Below are positions 29,327 to 38,510 of a stretch of DNA of 38,957 nt, piece after piece. Below the pieces are notes generated by a model. That model made no database searches. It was given only the letters and a program-made list of their open reading frames with translations, and was not told where the DNA came from. The stretch's first letter is position 1, and each line of letters begins with the position of its first letter. The translations under genes were made by a program, and so were the position numbers. Origin of the DNA: an uncultured Bacteroidales bacterium (GTDB lineage: Bacteria; Bacteroidota; Bacteroidia; Bacteroidales; UBA932); the NCBI GenBank assembly GCA_900321715.1, contig ONXC01000022.1:1-38957 (forward strand). The letters are read 5' to 3'.

Positions 29327-30175
29327 ATGAAAAAGATCCTTCATATCGTAGTCATCGCCCTTCTTCCTTTGCTCCTGGCCTGCTCCAAGACGGAGGAGGT
29401 GGGCCGGTCACAGCTTGTGGTTGAGGGCTGGATAGAGAACGGAGGGAATCCGGTTGTGATGGTGTCTGAATCAATCGGCATAGCTACCGGCCGTGAGATG
29501 GACTCCAAGGGCATCCTTGACCATATTGCAAAATGGGCCAAGGTAAGCATCTCCGACGGCACAAAGACTGAGATTCTTACTGGAATTCCGGATCCAGAGT
29601 ATTTCCCGCCGTACATCTATACTACATCGGCCATCACCGGAGAAGTGGGCAAGACCTACACCCTCAAGGTGGAGTATAAGGACTACAAGGTGGAAGCCTC
29701 CACCAAGATTCCGGATCCTGTTCCCATAGACAAGGTCTATGTCCAGGCCGTAACGGATACTACAGCTTCCGTTAGGGTTTGCTTCACGGATCCCCCTCAG
29801 ACGGGCCAGTTCTACAAGATATTCACAAAGACTGAAGGGAAGGATTCCCATTATCACCCTTCGGCAATGACCAATATCTCCGACGAATCCCTGAACGGCT
29901 ATACAGAAGTCTTCGTATACAGCACCCAGCGGCTTATGGACTACATTGATATGCCCAACATCCATACCGGTGACGTTCTGTGGATAAAGCTGTGTTCCAC
30001 GGACAGAAAGACGTTCGAGTACTGGAACAATTTTGAGATAATGCTGGCCTCCAATGCCTTCAGCATGTTCTTTGAGAACGACCTGGAGAGCAACCTGGAC
30101 GGAGCCCTTGGCTACTGGGCCGGCTACGGAGTGGATAAGGAAGTTAAATTTACAGTAACAGATCCGGATGAATAA
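29327..30175 (+). CDS. DUF4249 family lipoprotein
   Basis: The 282-residue protein has a lipoprotein signal (MKKILHIVVIALLPLLLACSK, acylated Cys19). It then shows the DUF4249 pattern: SQLVVEGWIENGGNPVVMVSES near residues 26-48, an Ig-like beta domain (GEVGKTYTLKVEYKDYKVEA), and later strands with VLWIKLCSTDRKTFEYWNNFE. DUF4249 proteins are encoded next to TonB-dependent receptors and are thought to be surface-exposed partners. The ATG follows the receptor stop without a gap. The 3' end overlaps the alarmone synthetase start by 8 bp. Confidence 0.85.
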   Translation: MKKILHIVVIALLPLLLACSKTEEVGRSQLVVEGWIENGGNPVVMVSESIGIATGREMDSKGILDHIAKWAKVSISDGTKTEILTGIPDPEYFPPYIYTTSAITGEVGKTYTLKVEYKDYKVEASTKIPDPVPIDKVYVQAVTDTTASVRVCFTDPPQTGQFYKIFTKTEGKDSHYHPSAMTNISDESLNGYTEVFVYSTQRLMDYIDMPNIHTGDVLWIKLCSTDRKTFEYWNNFEIMLASNAFSMFFENDLESNLDGALGYWAGYGVDKEVKFTVTDPDE

Positions 30176-31223
30176 TCTAGACCCCCATTGCCAGGCTATT
30201 CTGGAAGAATACAGGCAGGCAAAACCCGCCTGCGACGATGCCGCCGTCAAGGTAAAGGCCACCCTTGAGAAGGTGTTCAAGAAGTCTGGGCTCATAGTTG
30301 CCGCCATAGAATCCCGCGTGAAAACGGAGGAGTCCCTTGCCGGCAAACTTGAACTGAAAGGCTCCAAGTATGCGTCCCTGGCCGATATTACGGATATCGT
30401 TGGTGTCCGCGTCATCACCTTCTACATTGACGACGTAGACAAGGTGGCATCGGCCGTGGAGCGCCTCTTCAAGGTGGACTGGGAGAATTCCGTAGACAAG
30501 AGAAAGATCCATGAGATAGACAGTTTCGGCTACATGTCCCTCCACTACATCTGCTCCATGGACGGCTTCCCCTACCGCTTTGAGATCCAGATGAGGACGG
30601 TTCTCCAGCACGCCTGGGCCAACATGAACCACGACACCGGCTACAAGTCCGGCGTGGAAATCCCCCTGGAATACAGGCGCAGCCTGAGCCGCCTTTCAGG
30701 TCTTCTGGAGCTGGCCGATGAACAGTTCTCCGAAATTAGGGCCGATCTAGCCGACTACCGCCGCCGCATCCAGGCCCTTGTGGCATCCGGCAACCTGTCA
30801 GAGGTTCCCCTGGACGGAGACTCCTTCCGCAGTTTCCTCAACACCCGGCCCTTCGACCCCCTCAATCGCCGCATAGCCTCCATGAACCAGGCAGAAATCC
30901 AAGAAGTTTCACTCATGGGATATCTGGAAGTTTTCAAGATGCTCCAGTGCAAAACCCTTGGAGACATTGCCAAAATCATAAAGGACAACTCTGAGGGCGC
31001 CTTCCAGCTGGCCTGCTATCAGATAGGCCTTACAGACCTTGACATCATCTCTTCTTCCATCGGCCCTCAGGACCTGTGCATTGCCTACATCGTGAAGGTT
31101 GGCGGCGGAAAAGCCGGCCTCAAGATGCTCCTGGACATCATAAACGGAGTGAGCGATACCAATAACATGATGGCCGAAATCCTCTTTGAACAGACGTCAA
31201 ACCTTCCCTTCATGAACCAGTAA
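30168..31223 (+). CDS. RelA/SpoT-domain (p)ppGpp synthetase, small-alarmone-synthetase type
   Basis: The 351-residue protein has a complete synthetase domain in residues about 30-165: SRVKTEESLAGKLELKG (49-65), DITDIVGVRVITF (73-85), GYMSLHY (121-127) and EIQMRTVLQHAWANMNHD (139-156). This domain transfers pyrophosphate from ATP to GTP or GDP (in some relatives to other acceptors). There are no HD, TGS or ACT domains. A C-terminal extension of about 150 residues (LNRRIASMNQAEIQEVSLMG onward) is unfamiliar. The hydrolase domain is encoded separately by the next gene, whose ATG overlaps this stop (TAATG). It could be a regulated housekeeping pair or a toxSAS-like toxin with its antidote. Confidence 0.88.
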   Translation: MNNLDPHCQAILEEYRQAKPACDDAAVKVKATLEKVFKKSGLIVAAIESRVKTEESLAGKLELKGSKYASLADITDIVGVRVITFYIDDVDKVASAVERLFKVDWENSVDKRKIHEIDSFGYMSLHYICSMDGFPYRFEIQMRTVLQHAWANMNHDTGYKSGVEIPLEYRRSLSRLSGLLELADEQFSEIRADLADYRRRIQALVASGNLSEVPLDGDSFRSFLNTRPFDPLNRRIASMNQAEIQEVSLMGYLEVFKMLQCKTLGDIAKIIKDNSEGAFQLACYQIGLTDLDIISSSIGPQDLCIAYIVKVGGGKAGLKMLLDIINGVSDTNNMMAEILFEQTSNLPFMNQ

Positions 31224-31801
31224 TGGCAAACAAACCCCTTAATACAGACCTTCTTGACCGTGCAATAATCTTTGCGGTCAAGGCCCATGCCGGCACTGAG
31301 CGCCGCGGAAAGGGCTTCCCCTACATTGTCCACCCCATGGAGGCCGTGGAAATAGTGGCCACCATTACTCCTGATCAGGAACTCCTTGCCGCCGCAGCTC
31401 TCCATGACGTAATTGAGGACACGGATATATCGGCCGATGAACTCCGCGCGGAATTCGGGGACAGGATAGCAAACCTAGTTGTGGCGGAATCCGACGTTTT
31501 CCCGGAGGGCGTTTCAGAGGAGGACAGCTGGCGTGCCCGCAAGCAGGCCGCCATCGACCGCCTTGCCGCCGCTCCCCGCGACGCCAAGATAGTTGCCATG
31601 GGAGATAAGCTGTCCAACATGAGGGCAATTGCAAGGGACTACGCCGTGAAGGGAGATGAGCTGTGGAAGATATTTCACGCCCCGGATCCCAGTGACCACG
31701 AGTGGCATTACAGGGGCCTTGCCAATTCCCTCCGAGACCTAAAGGACACATTTGCATTCAAAGAATTCGAATCACTTATCAATCAGATATGGAAGCACTG
31801 A
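31223..31801 (+). CDS. HD-domain (p)ppGpp hydrolase (SpoT/MESH1-like)
   Basis: The 192-residue protein is only a SpoT-type hydrolase domain. It has RGKGFPYIVHPMEAV (His37), AAALHDVIEDT (His61, Asp62, Glu65, Asp66) and GDKLSNMR (Asp128, Asn132), the Mn-binding and catalytic set that removes pyrophosphate from ppGpp. No synthetase, TGS or ACT domain is present, so it resembles stand-alone small alarmone hydrolases (MESH1/SAH). It directly follows the synthetase gene with overlapping stop and start codons, which implies linked dosage. The pair amounts to a bifunctional Rel enzyme split in two, in reversed order. Confidence 0.9.
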   Translation: MANKPLNTDLLDRAIIFAVKAHAGTERRGKGFPYIVHPMEAVEIVATITPDQELLAAAALHDVIEDTDISADELRAEFGDRIANLVVAESDVFPEGVSEEDSWRARKQAAIDRLAAAPRDAKIVAMGDKLSNMRAIARDYAVKGDELWKIFHAPDPSDHEWHYRGLANSLRDLKDTFAFKEFESLINQIWKH

Positions 31802-32616
31802 AAATAGACCTCAAAGATTACGTGCACTCCGGCGAAGGCGCCAATGGAGAAAGCTTCAACCACCGCACAAACCCGGACATAATGATGAAACTCTATAATC
31901 CGGGAAAAGTGCAGCAGCCCCTTGACGAGATGCTCATGGCCCGCAAGGTCTATGAGCTTGGAATTCCCACCCCGGAACCCGGAGAATATGTCACGGACGG
32001 CGTGCGCTACGGCATCCGTTTCCGCCGCATATCCGGAAAAGTTTCCTATTCCAGGGCAACGGCCGATAACCCTGAAAAAGTGGAAAAATATGCATCGGAG
32101 TTTGCCAGGATGTGCCTCCAGCTTCATAAGGTCCATGTGGATCCGGCAGATTTTGAAAACGTAAAGGACCGCTACTACAGGCTCCTTGAAGAGAATCCCA
32201 ATTTTACATCGGCCCAGAAGGACGCCATAGGGAAGTTCATTGCCGATGCCCCCGACACCGATACCGCCATCCACGGAGACCTTCAGTTCAGCAATCTCAT
32301 CATGGCCGGCGGCAAGAATTACTTCATTGACCTTGGAGATTTCTGCTACGGATACAATCTCTTTGACGTGGGCATGGTGTACCTCTGCTGCTGCGTTAGC
32401 GACGAAGCCTTCATTAAGGAGGTCTTCCATATGCCAAAATCCCTCTCCACAAAGTTCTGGGAGTATTTTGCTCCTGCTTATTTTGGTAAGGACCGCCCCC
32501 TGAAGGATATCACGGAGGAGATTCTGCCATATGCCGGTCTAAAGACTCTTATCGTTGAACGAGACACCAAATGCCCCATGCCGGAAATGAGGGCCTGTCT
32601 CAAAGGAATAATCTAG
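31789..32616 (+). CDS. APH/choline-kinase-like phosphotransferase (TIGR02172-like)
   Basis: I start at 31789 (MEALKIDLKDYVHSGEG). The frame opens earlier but that part overlaps the hydrolase gene completely. The 275-residue kinase-like protein has a nucleotide-binding Lys region (DIMMKLYNPG), the catalytic loop HGDLQFSN (162-169) and the metal-binding IDLGD (180-184). It resembles the TIGR02172 subfamily of aminoglycoside/choline phosphotransferases known from Fibrobacter and Bacteroidales. The substrate is unknown, and an antibiotic-resistance role is not implied. It overlaps the hydrolase gene by 13 bp and precedes the phosphatase gene by 4 bp. Confidence 0.82.
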   Translation: MEALKIDLKDYVHSGEGANGESFNHRTNPDIMMKLYNPGKVQQPLDEMLMARKVYELGIPTPEPGEYVTDGVRYGIRFRRISGKVSYSRATADNPEKVEKYASEFARMCLQLHKVHVDPADFENVKDRYYRLLEENPNFTSAQKDAIGKFIADAPDTDTAIHGDLQFSNLIMAGGKNYFIDLGDFCYGYNLFDVGMVYLCCCVSDEAFIKEVFHMPKSLSTKFWEYFAPAYFGKDRPLKDITEEILPYAGLKTLIVERDTKCPMPEMRACLKGII

Positions 32617-32620
32617 CAGT

Positions 32621-34795
32621 ATGGCCAGAAAGTCATTAAAAAAAGAATCCGAGGCAATCAAGAGGGCTGCCTTGCAGGGCCTTATGATTGTTGTGGTGAG
32701 CGTTGTCACGCTTGAGGCAACGTCCCTTCTGCAGTACTACTTCTCTTCAAAGACAATCACTGCGGAGGCCAACCGCCGTGCCGAAGGCCAGTTAAAGGCC
32801 ACGGAACTCCAGATCCTTTCCGTGACGGAGCAGGTGGAAACTGCCGTAAGGAACGCCGCCTGGAGCGTGGAATATCAGATTGGCAAGCCCGACAGCCTTG
32901 CCGCCATCACTTCAAGGATGGTGGAACGAAACCCCGTCATATATGGATCGACCGTTGCCCTTGTAGACAAGATGGTGGCGCCGTACTCGTTCCAGGACGG
33001 GGACCACGTCACAAAGTCCTCCCTTGCAACCGAGGAGTACGATTACCATTCCCAGGAGTGGTTTGTGAAGCCCCTGGAGGCGGGCGCCGGTTATTGGTCG
33101 GAGCCCTACTTTGACGAGGGCGGCGGAAACGTCATAATGACCACCTACTCGGTTCCGGTGTTTGTGAAGGGAAAGCCCGCAGCCGTATTTACGGCCGATG
33201 TTTCCCTTGACTGGCTCACTGAACTTGTTGGGAAAGTGAAGGTGTATCCCAACACCTACAATTTCATGATTTCCCGTGCCGGACTCATAATGGTGAGTCC
33301 CGCCGAAACCCTTGTGATGCGCCACTCCATCCAGGAGGTGGCTGAGAAGACGGACGGCTCCGAAGTATTTGCGGAGGTGGGAGAGGCTATGCTTGCCGGC
33401 CAGGCAGGAGATACCCAGTTAAAGTACAAGGGCAAGATGCTCCGCGTATTCTTTGACACCATCTCAAGGACGGGCTGGTCAATGTCCATCATTATCCCGG
33501 AAGATGAAATATACGGGGAATCCAAGCGCGTTGGCTTTGTGGTGATGCTTCTCCAGATCCTTGGCGTGCTTCTTCTCATAGTGATCCTCTATTTCACCAT
33601 CAAGAACCAGAAGGAACTCAATCAGGCGTCAGAAAGCAAAACCCGCATAGAGGGTGAACTTCAGGCGGCCAGCGACATCCAGAGCTCCATGCTCCCCAAG
33701 ACCTTCCCTCCTTTCCCCAGCAGGGACGACATAGATATGGCGGCCGCCATTGTGCCGGCAAAGGAAGTGGGAGGAGACCTCTACGACTTCTATATCAGGG
33801 ACGAGAAACTGTTCTTCTGCATAGGAGACGTCAGCGGCAAGGGCGTTCCCGCCAGCCTGTTCATGGCCGTGACAAGAAGCCTGTTCCGCTCCGTTTCCAA
33901 CCATGAGCACAGCCCGGCAAAGATTGTCACCACAATGAACGACAGCCTGTCGGAGTCCAACGACGCCTCAATGTTTGTTACCTTCTTCTGCGGCGTCCTG
34001 GATATGAAGACCGGCCATATGGTATATTGCAATGCCGGCCATAACGCCCCCATCGCCCTCACGGACCGCATAGGGGAACTTCCCGTAGACTCAAACATCC
34101 CGCTTGGCGTAATGCCGGGATTCGCATTCACGGAGCAGGAGGCCGATATCCGCTACGACGACGCTATCTTCCTGTACACGGACGGAGTTACCGAAGCGGA
34201 GAATATCCATCACGAGCTATTTGGCGAAGAGAGGATGATAAAGGTGCTTCATACCCGCCGTTCCGCCAGCGAGCAGATGGCCTGTGTGGCCGATGCAGTC
34301 AGGGAATTCCGCGGAGAAGCAGCCCAGAGCGACGACATTACCGTCCTTTTCATCCACTATCTTGGCAAGGAGGAAACGGATAACAAGGTTCTCAAGATCA
34401 CATTTGACAACGACATAAGCCAGATCCCCAAGCTGGAAGGCTTCATAGAGGAGATCCGTGAGGCTACGGGCATTGATGCCGGGCTTGCGATGAGCCTGAA
34501 CCTTGCCTTGGAGGAGGCCGTCACAAATGTGATGATGTACGCTTATCCGGAAGGAGCCAGCGGCAGCGTGAACCTCAATGCCATCCTGAAGGAAAAGTGC
34601 GTGGAATTTGTCCTCTGGGACAAGGGAATCCCGTTCGATCCCACCGCCGCCCCTGAGGCCGATACAACCCTGGGCGTTGAGGAAAGGGCCATCGGCGGTC
34701 TTGGTATACACCTTGTAAGGAATATCATGGACAGCATCTCCTATGAGAACAAGAACGGAATGAACATACTGACAATGATAAAAAACACAAAATAA
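32621..34795 (+). CDS. Membrane SpoIIE-family protein phosphatase with Cache sensor and HATPase domain
   Basis: The protein has 724 residues. A membrane helix (about 18-38) is followed by a periplasmic Cache-type sensor (about 45-300, VIYGSTVALVDKMVAPYSF, SQEWFVKPLEAGAGYWSEPYFD), a second helix (about 307-330), a short linker helix, a PP2C/SpoIIE phosphatase domain (about 350-580, GGDLYDFYI near 385, CIGDVSGKGVPASLFM, FLYTDGVTEA) and an RsbW/SpoIIAB-type HATPase domain (about 590-720, NLALEEAVTNVMMYAYPEG, GGLGIHLVRNIMD). Phosphatase and kinase of a partner-switching system are thus fused in one sensor. The STAS gene 1 bp downstream is the obvious substrate. Confidence 0.92.
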   Translation: MARKSLKKESEAIKRAALQGLMIVVVSVVTLEATSLLQYYFSSKTITAEANRRAEGQLKATELQILSVTEQVETAVRNAAWSVEYQIGKPDSLAAITSRMVERNPVIYGSTVALVDKMVAPYSFQDGDHVTKSSLATEEYDYHSQEWFVKPLEAGAGYWSEPYFDEGGGNVIMTTYSVPVFVKGKPAAVFTADVSLDWLTELVGKVKVYPNTYNFMISRAGLIMVSPAETLVMRHSIQEVAEKTDGSEVFAEVGEAMLAGQAGDTQLKYKGKMLRVFFDTISRTGWSMSIIIPEDEIYGESKRVGFVVMLLQILGVLLLIVILYFTIKNQKELNQASESKTRIEGELQAASDIQSSMLPKTFPPFPSRDDIDMAAAIVPAKEVGGDLYDFYIRDEKLFFCIGDVSGKGVPASLFMAVTRSLFRSVSNHEHSPAKIVTTMNDSLSESNDASMFVTFFCGVLDMKTGHMVYCNAGHNAPIALTDRIGELPVDSNIPLGVMPGFAFTEQEADIRYDDAIFLYTDGVTEAENIHHELFGEERMIKVLHTRRSASEQMACVADAVREFRGEAAQSDDITVLFIHYLGKEETDNKVLKITFDNDISQIPKLEGFIEEIREATGIDAGLAMSLNLALEEAVTNVMMYAYPEGASGSVNLNAILKEKCVEFVLWDKGIPFDPTAAPEADTTLGVEERAIGGLGIHLVRNIMDSISYENKNGMNILTMIKNTK

Positions 34796-34796
34796 A

Positions 34797-35111
34797 ATGG
34801 AAGTTAAGATTACAGAACAGGACAAGACCCTGGTAGCACAGCTTGCCGGCAGGCTTGACACGGCCGTTTCACAGGAAGTATCGGCTCAGCTTCAACCCCT
34901 TGTAGACAATGCAGACAGAACTCTCATTCTGGACTGCAAGGATCTTGAGTATATCTCCAGCTCCGGTCTGCGTATTTTCCTCACCATCCGCAAGGCTGCG
35001 GCCGCCAAGGGCGGAAAGGTGATCGTGAAGGACATCAGCACGGAAATACGCCAGGTCTTCATGATGACCGGCTTCCTGAACCTCTTCGAGGTAGTAAGTT
35101 CTGCAGAGTAG
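34797..35111 (+). CDS. STAS-domain anti-sigma factor antagonist (SpoIIAA/RsbV-like)
   Basis: The 104-residue single STAS domain has LAGRLDTAVSQEV, LILDCKDLEYISSSGLRIFL and DISTEIRQVFMMTGF, the usual order for SpoIIAA/RsbV proteins. The Ser just before Gly57 in ISSSGLR is the expected phosphorylation site. In partner switching it is phosphorylated by the HATPase kinase and dephosphorylated by the SpoIIE phosphatase, both carried here by the upstream protein. Only one base separates the two genes. No sigma factor is encoded nearby, so the output partner is unknown. Confidence 0.92.
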   Translation: MEVKITEQDKTLVAQLAGRLDTAVSQEVSAQLQPLVDNADRTLILDCKDLEYISSSGLRIFLTIRKAAAAKGGKVIVKDISTEIRQVFMMTGFLNLFEVVSSAE

Positions 35112-35117
35112 CGGCTT

Positions 35118-37061
35118 ATGGCTCCCAAGAAGAACGTCTCCCTTCCGGAGAACGCACACCGGGAACTTGCTCCCGGTGAGGAGTATCAGCCCATACTAAG
35201 CCCGCATGAGAAGTACGCCGAGGCCACTCCCTATTCCGTGGGAATGGGTGTCCTGATGGTGATCCTTTTCAGTGCTGCGGCGGCATACCTTGGCCTCAAG
35301 GTGGGCCAGGTGTTTGAGGCTGCTATCCCCATCGCAATCATCGCAGTTGGCCTTACCGGAGCCCTCGGGCTCAAGCAGGGCCTGAGCCAGAACGTCATTA
35401 TCCAGTCCATCGGCGGCTGCTCCGGAGCAGTTGTGGCCGGCGCCATCTTCACCCTTCCTGCCATCTACATCCTTGGCGTTGAGGTGAATTTCTGGCAGAT
35501 GGCCCTGAGTTCACTCCTTGGCGGCGTGCTGGGAATCCTTTTCCTCATCCCGTTCCGCAAGTACTTTGTGAAGGAGATGCACGGAAAGTATCCTTTCCCG
35601 GAGGCTACGGCAACCACCCAGGTGCTTGTGAGCGGTGAAAGCGGCGGTTCAAGCGCCAAGACGCTCATTACCGCAGGCCTCATCGGCGGTCTGTACGATT
35701 TCATAGTGGCAAGCGTGGGTCTCTGGAGCGAAACCCTCACTTCCCGCGTGGTAAGCTGGGGCGCCATGGTGGCCGATAAAGCCAAACTGGTGGTGAAGCT
35801 CAATACCGGCGCTGCGGTGCTGGGACTTGGCTATATAATCGGCCTTAAATATGCCCTCATCATATGCTGCGGCTCATTCCTGGTATGGTTCTTCATCATC
35901 CCGCTCATAGGATATGTGCTCCCGGAGGCTCAGGCGGCAGGCCTCAGCCCTGAGAATATCTTCAGCACCTACGCCCGTCCTATCGGCATAGGCGGCATTG
36001 CAACTGCCGGTATCATCGGCATTGTAAAGTCGTTCGGAGTTATCAAAAGCGCCCTGGGCCTTGCCGTGAGTGAGTTCAAGGGCGGAAAGGCGGCTGTTCA
36101 GAAGGGCGCCCGTACGGATGAGGACATGCCCATGAAATCCGTGGTGTACGGCATTGTGATAGCGCTTGTGCTTATCTTTGCGTTCTTTGCCTTCGGCGGC
36201 ATTGTGAACAATGTGTGGCAGGCGCTTGTGGGCCTTCTTATTGTGGCTGTGATTGCATTCCTGTTCACCACCGTGGCGGCAAATGCCATCGCTATTGTGG
36301 GCTCCAACCCCGTGAGCGGCATGACACTGATGACCCTTATCGTGGCCTCCGTGGTTCTTATTGCGGCCGGCCTTAAGGGCAATTCCGGTATGGTGGCGGC
36401 CCTTGTGATTGGCGGCGTGGTGTGCACTGCGCTTTCCGTTGCAGGAAGTTTCATCACGGATCTCAAGATTGGTTACTGGCTTGGCTCTACTCCTAAAGTG
36501 CAGGAAGGCTGGAAGTTCCTTGGCGTGGCGGTTTCTTCCGTCACGGTGTGCGGCGTTATGCTCATCCTTAACAAGACCTACGGCTTTGTAGGTGACAACG
36601 CCCTTGTAGCACCTCAGGCCAATGCAATGGCAGCGCTTATCGGCCCTCTTATGAGCGGCGGCGGCGCTCCCTGGCTGCTTTACGGCATCGGCGCGGTCCT
36701 TGCCCTCATCCTTAACTGGCTTGGAATTCCTGCCCTGGCATTTGCCCTGGGTATGTTCATTCCTCTGGACCTGAACCTTCCGCTGCTTATCGGCGGCGCC
36801 ATCTCATGGTACGTGAGCTCCCGCTCAAAGGATGCGGCCGTTAATTCGGCCCGTCAGGAAAAGGGCACGCTTATAGCTTCCGGCTTCATTGCCGGCGGCG
36901 CGCTTATGGGTGTAGTGAGCGCCATCCTCCGTTTTGCCGGCGTGGATATCTTCCTCTCCGGCTGGAACGCCCAGTACGGAGAAGCCGTGGCAATAATTCC
37001 GTTCGTACTCCTTATTATATATATGGTACGCGCGTCAATGAAAAAGACCCCTGGCGCATAA
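35118..37061 (+). CDS. OPT-family transporter
   Basis: The 647-residue polytopic protein has about fourteen to sixteen hydrophobic segments. OPT-family features are visible: the N-terminal ATPYSVGMGVLMVILFSAAAAY with GLKVGQVFEAAIP, the PFPEATATTQVL segment near residue 155, and SNPVSGMT near 398. OPT transporters import oligopeptides or metal chelates by proton symport. Bacterial members of this branch are annotated as putative oligopeptide transporters. It follows the STAS gene by 6 bp and is the last gene of the nine-gene run, ended by the hairpin at 37087-37120. A direct link to the signalling genes is not evident. Confidence 0.88.
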   Translation: MAPKKNVSLPENAHRELAPGEEYQPILSPHEKYAEATPYSVGMGVLMVILFSAAAAYLGLKVGQVFEAAIPIAIIAVGLTGALGLKQGLSQNVIIQSIGGCSGAVVAGAIFTLPAIYILGVEVNFWQMALSSLLGGVLGILFLIPFRKYFVKEMHGKYPFPEATATTQVLVSGESGGSSAKTLITAGLIGGLYDFIVASVGLWSETLTSRVVSWGAMVADKAKLVVKLNTGAAVLGLGYIIGLKYALIICCGSFLVWFFIIPLIGYVLPEAQAAGLSPENIFSTYARPIGIGGIATAGIIGIVKSFGVIKSALGLAVSEFKGGKAAVQKGARTDEDMPMKSVVYGIVIALVLIFAFFAFGGIVNNVWQALVGLLIVAVIAFLFTTVAANAIAIVGSNPVSGMTLMTLIVASVVLIAAGLKGNSGMVAALVIGGVVCTALSVAGSFITDLKIGYWLGSTPKVQEGWKFLGVAVSSVTVCGVMLILNKTYGFVGDNALVAPQANAMAALIGPLMSGGGAPWLLYGIGAVLALILNWLGIPALAFALGMFIPLDLNLPLLIGGAISWYVSSRSKDAAVNSARQEKGTLIASGFIAGGALMGVVSAILRFAGVDIFLSGWNAQYGEAVAIIPFVLLIIYMVRASMKKTPGA

Positions 37062-37086
37062 CTGACGCTGAGTCAATGGGTTATAC

Positions 37087-37124
37087 AAAGTCGGGTGCAC
37101 CGCGAAGTGCACCCGACTTTTATT
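37087..37124. terminator. Strong bidirectional terminator
   Basis: A 14-bp perfect stem (AAAGTCGGGTGCAC/GTGCACCCGACTTT) with the 6-nt loop CGCGAA is followed by TATTA. It lies between the convergent OPT and pepT genes and has A and T tracts on both sides. Confidence 0.9.
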
Positions 37125-37145
37125 AAATTGCTGAGTATCAGGGGT

Positions 37146-38372
37146 TTATTGGCCAGAAGCAAACAGGCCGATAATATTGAGGATTACCTCCGAGGCTTTC
37201 TCCATGCTCTCCAGCGGGACGAACTCCATCTTGCCGTGGAAGTTCAGGCCGCCTGCGAAGATGTTGGGGCAGGGAAGGCCCTTGAAGGAGAGGTTGGCGC
37301 CGTCCGTGCCGCCGCGGATGGGCTGGATCTTGGCCTTGACTCCGGCCATCTCCATGGCCTTCACGGCCTTGTCTATGATGTGGTAGTGGGGTTCCACCTG
37401 CTCACGCATGTTGTAGTACTGGTCCTTGAGGTCCAGCTTTACGGTGCCTTCTCCGTATTTGGCGTTGATGAAATCGGCCACCTTGGACATCATTTCCTTA
37501 CGGGCCTCGAACTTCTCACGGTTATGGTCACGGATGATGTAGGCGAAGTCTGCCTCCTCCACCGCGCCCTTGAAGGAGATGAGATGGAAGAAGCCCTCGT
37601 AGCCCTCCGTGTATTCCGGGCGGGCCATAACGGGAAGCATGGCATTGAATTCCTGGCCGATAAGGATGGCATTTTTCATCTTGCCCTTGGCATAGCCGGG
37701 GTGGACGTTGCAGCCCTGGATATGGATTTTGGCACTTGCCGCGTTGAAGTTCTCAAACTCAAGCTCTCCAATCTCGCCGCCGTCCATGGTGTAGGCGTAG
37801 TCTGCGCCAAAGCGCTTGACGTCAAACTTCACAACGCCGCGGCCGATTTCTTCGTCCGGGGTAAAACCTATCCTGATGGGCCCGTGCTTGAATTCAGGGT
37901 GCTCCACAATATACTGGACGGCGTTCATGATTTCCGCAACGCCGGCCTTGTCATCGGCCCCAAGAAGGGTTGTTCCGTCTGTTGTGATAAGGGTTTGGCC
38001 GATATAATGGAGCATTTCCGGGAATTCCGAGGGCTTCAGTTCCAGGCCGGGAACGCCATTGAGGGCAATTGCGCCGCCGTCGTAGTTCTCCACAATCTGA
38101 GGCTTGATATCTGCGCCTGAAGCGTCCGGGGCGGTGTCTACGTGGGCGATGAAACCTACGGCGGGCACTTCCTTATTTATATTAGAAGGTATTGAGGCCA
38201 TTACGTAGCCGTAGTCGTCCAGGGTCACGTCAATGTCCAGCGCTGCAAGTTCGTCGCGGAGCATCTTCAGCAGATCCCACTCCTTTGCGGCCGATGGCTG
38301 GGTGTCCGACTCTTCATTACTCTGGGTGTCTACGGAAACGTAGCGTAAAAAACGGTTTAGTAGTTTTTCCAT
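37146..38372 (-). CDS. pepT: Peptidase T (tripeptide aminopeptidase)
   Basis: This 408-residue cytosolic zinc enzyme of family M20B removes the N-terminal residue of tripeptides. The metal and catalytic residues are complete: His77 and Asp79 ([10 protein letters not shown]), Asp140 (LLGADDKAG), Glu174-Glu175 (TPDEEIGRG), Asp197 (MDGGE) and His379 ([11 protein letters not shown]). The length agrees with E. coli PepT. It is transcribed alone toward the strong terminator at 37087-37124, convergent with the peptide transporter gene. The pair could act in peptide use, although they are not co-transcribed. A promoter-like TATATTTA lies at 38398-38405. Confidence 0.95.
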   Translation of the reverse strand: MEKLLNRFLRYVSVDTQSNEESDTQPSAAKEWDLLKMLRDELAALDIDVTLDDYGYVMASIPSNINKEVPAVGFIAHVDTAPDASGADIKPQIVENYDGGAIALNGVPGLELKPSEFPEMLHYIGQTLITTDGTTLLGADDKAGVAEIMNAVQYIVEHPEFKHGPIRIGFTPDEEIGRGVVKFDVKRFGADYAYTMDGGEIGELEFENFNAASAKIHIQGCNVHPGYAKGKMKNAILIGQEFNAMLPVMARPEYTEGYEGFFHLISFKGAVEEADFAYIIRDHNREKFEARKEMMSKVADFINAKYGEGTVKLDLKDQYYNMREQVEPHYHIIDKAVKAMEMAGVKAKIQPIRGGTDGANLSFKGLPCPNIFAGGLNFHGKMEFVPLESMEKASEVILNIIGLFASGQ

Positions 38373-38397
38373 ATTATCTGAACTTCATCTTGAAGTG

Positions 38398-38405
38398 TAA
38401 ATATA
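38398..38405 (-). promoter_or_regulatory. Probable -7 box of pepT
   Basis: The minus-strand TATATTTA matches seven of eight positions of TAnnTTTG and ends 25 bases before the pepT ATG at 38372. Confidence 0.45.
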
Positions 38406-38475
38406 CGCTTTTTCCATGGTTTTGGCGGGCATTTTAAGAAAATTTAAAAAAATGTTGAAAAAAGTGTTTAAAAAA

Positions 38476-38506
38476 TTTGTCAGGTTAAAAAAATTGTCTA
38501 CCTTTG
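38476..38506 (+). promoter_or_regulatory. rRNA-type promoter upstream of 23S
   Basis: TTTG (38476-38479) and TACCTTTG (38499-38506) are separated by exactly 19 bases. This is a perfect Bacteroidota -33/-7 pair inside a very A/T-rich upstream region, as expected for a strong rRNA promoter. It drives the leader and 23S gene. Confidence 0.8.
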
Positions 38507-38510
38507 CAGT

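Noticed and set aside
31789-32616. Antibiotic-resistance aminoglycoside phosphotransferase
   Set aside because: It has only the general kinase fold motifs and lies in a chromosomal signalling operon. TIGR02172-like members have no demonstrated resistance role.
37095-38120. 341-codon plus-strand open frame
   Set aside because: It is antisense to pepT with complete catalytic residues and starts inside the terminator.
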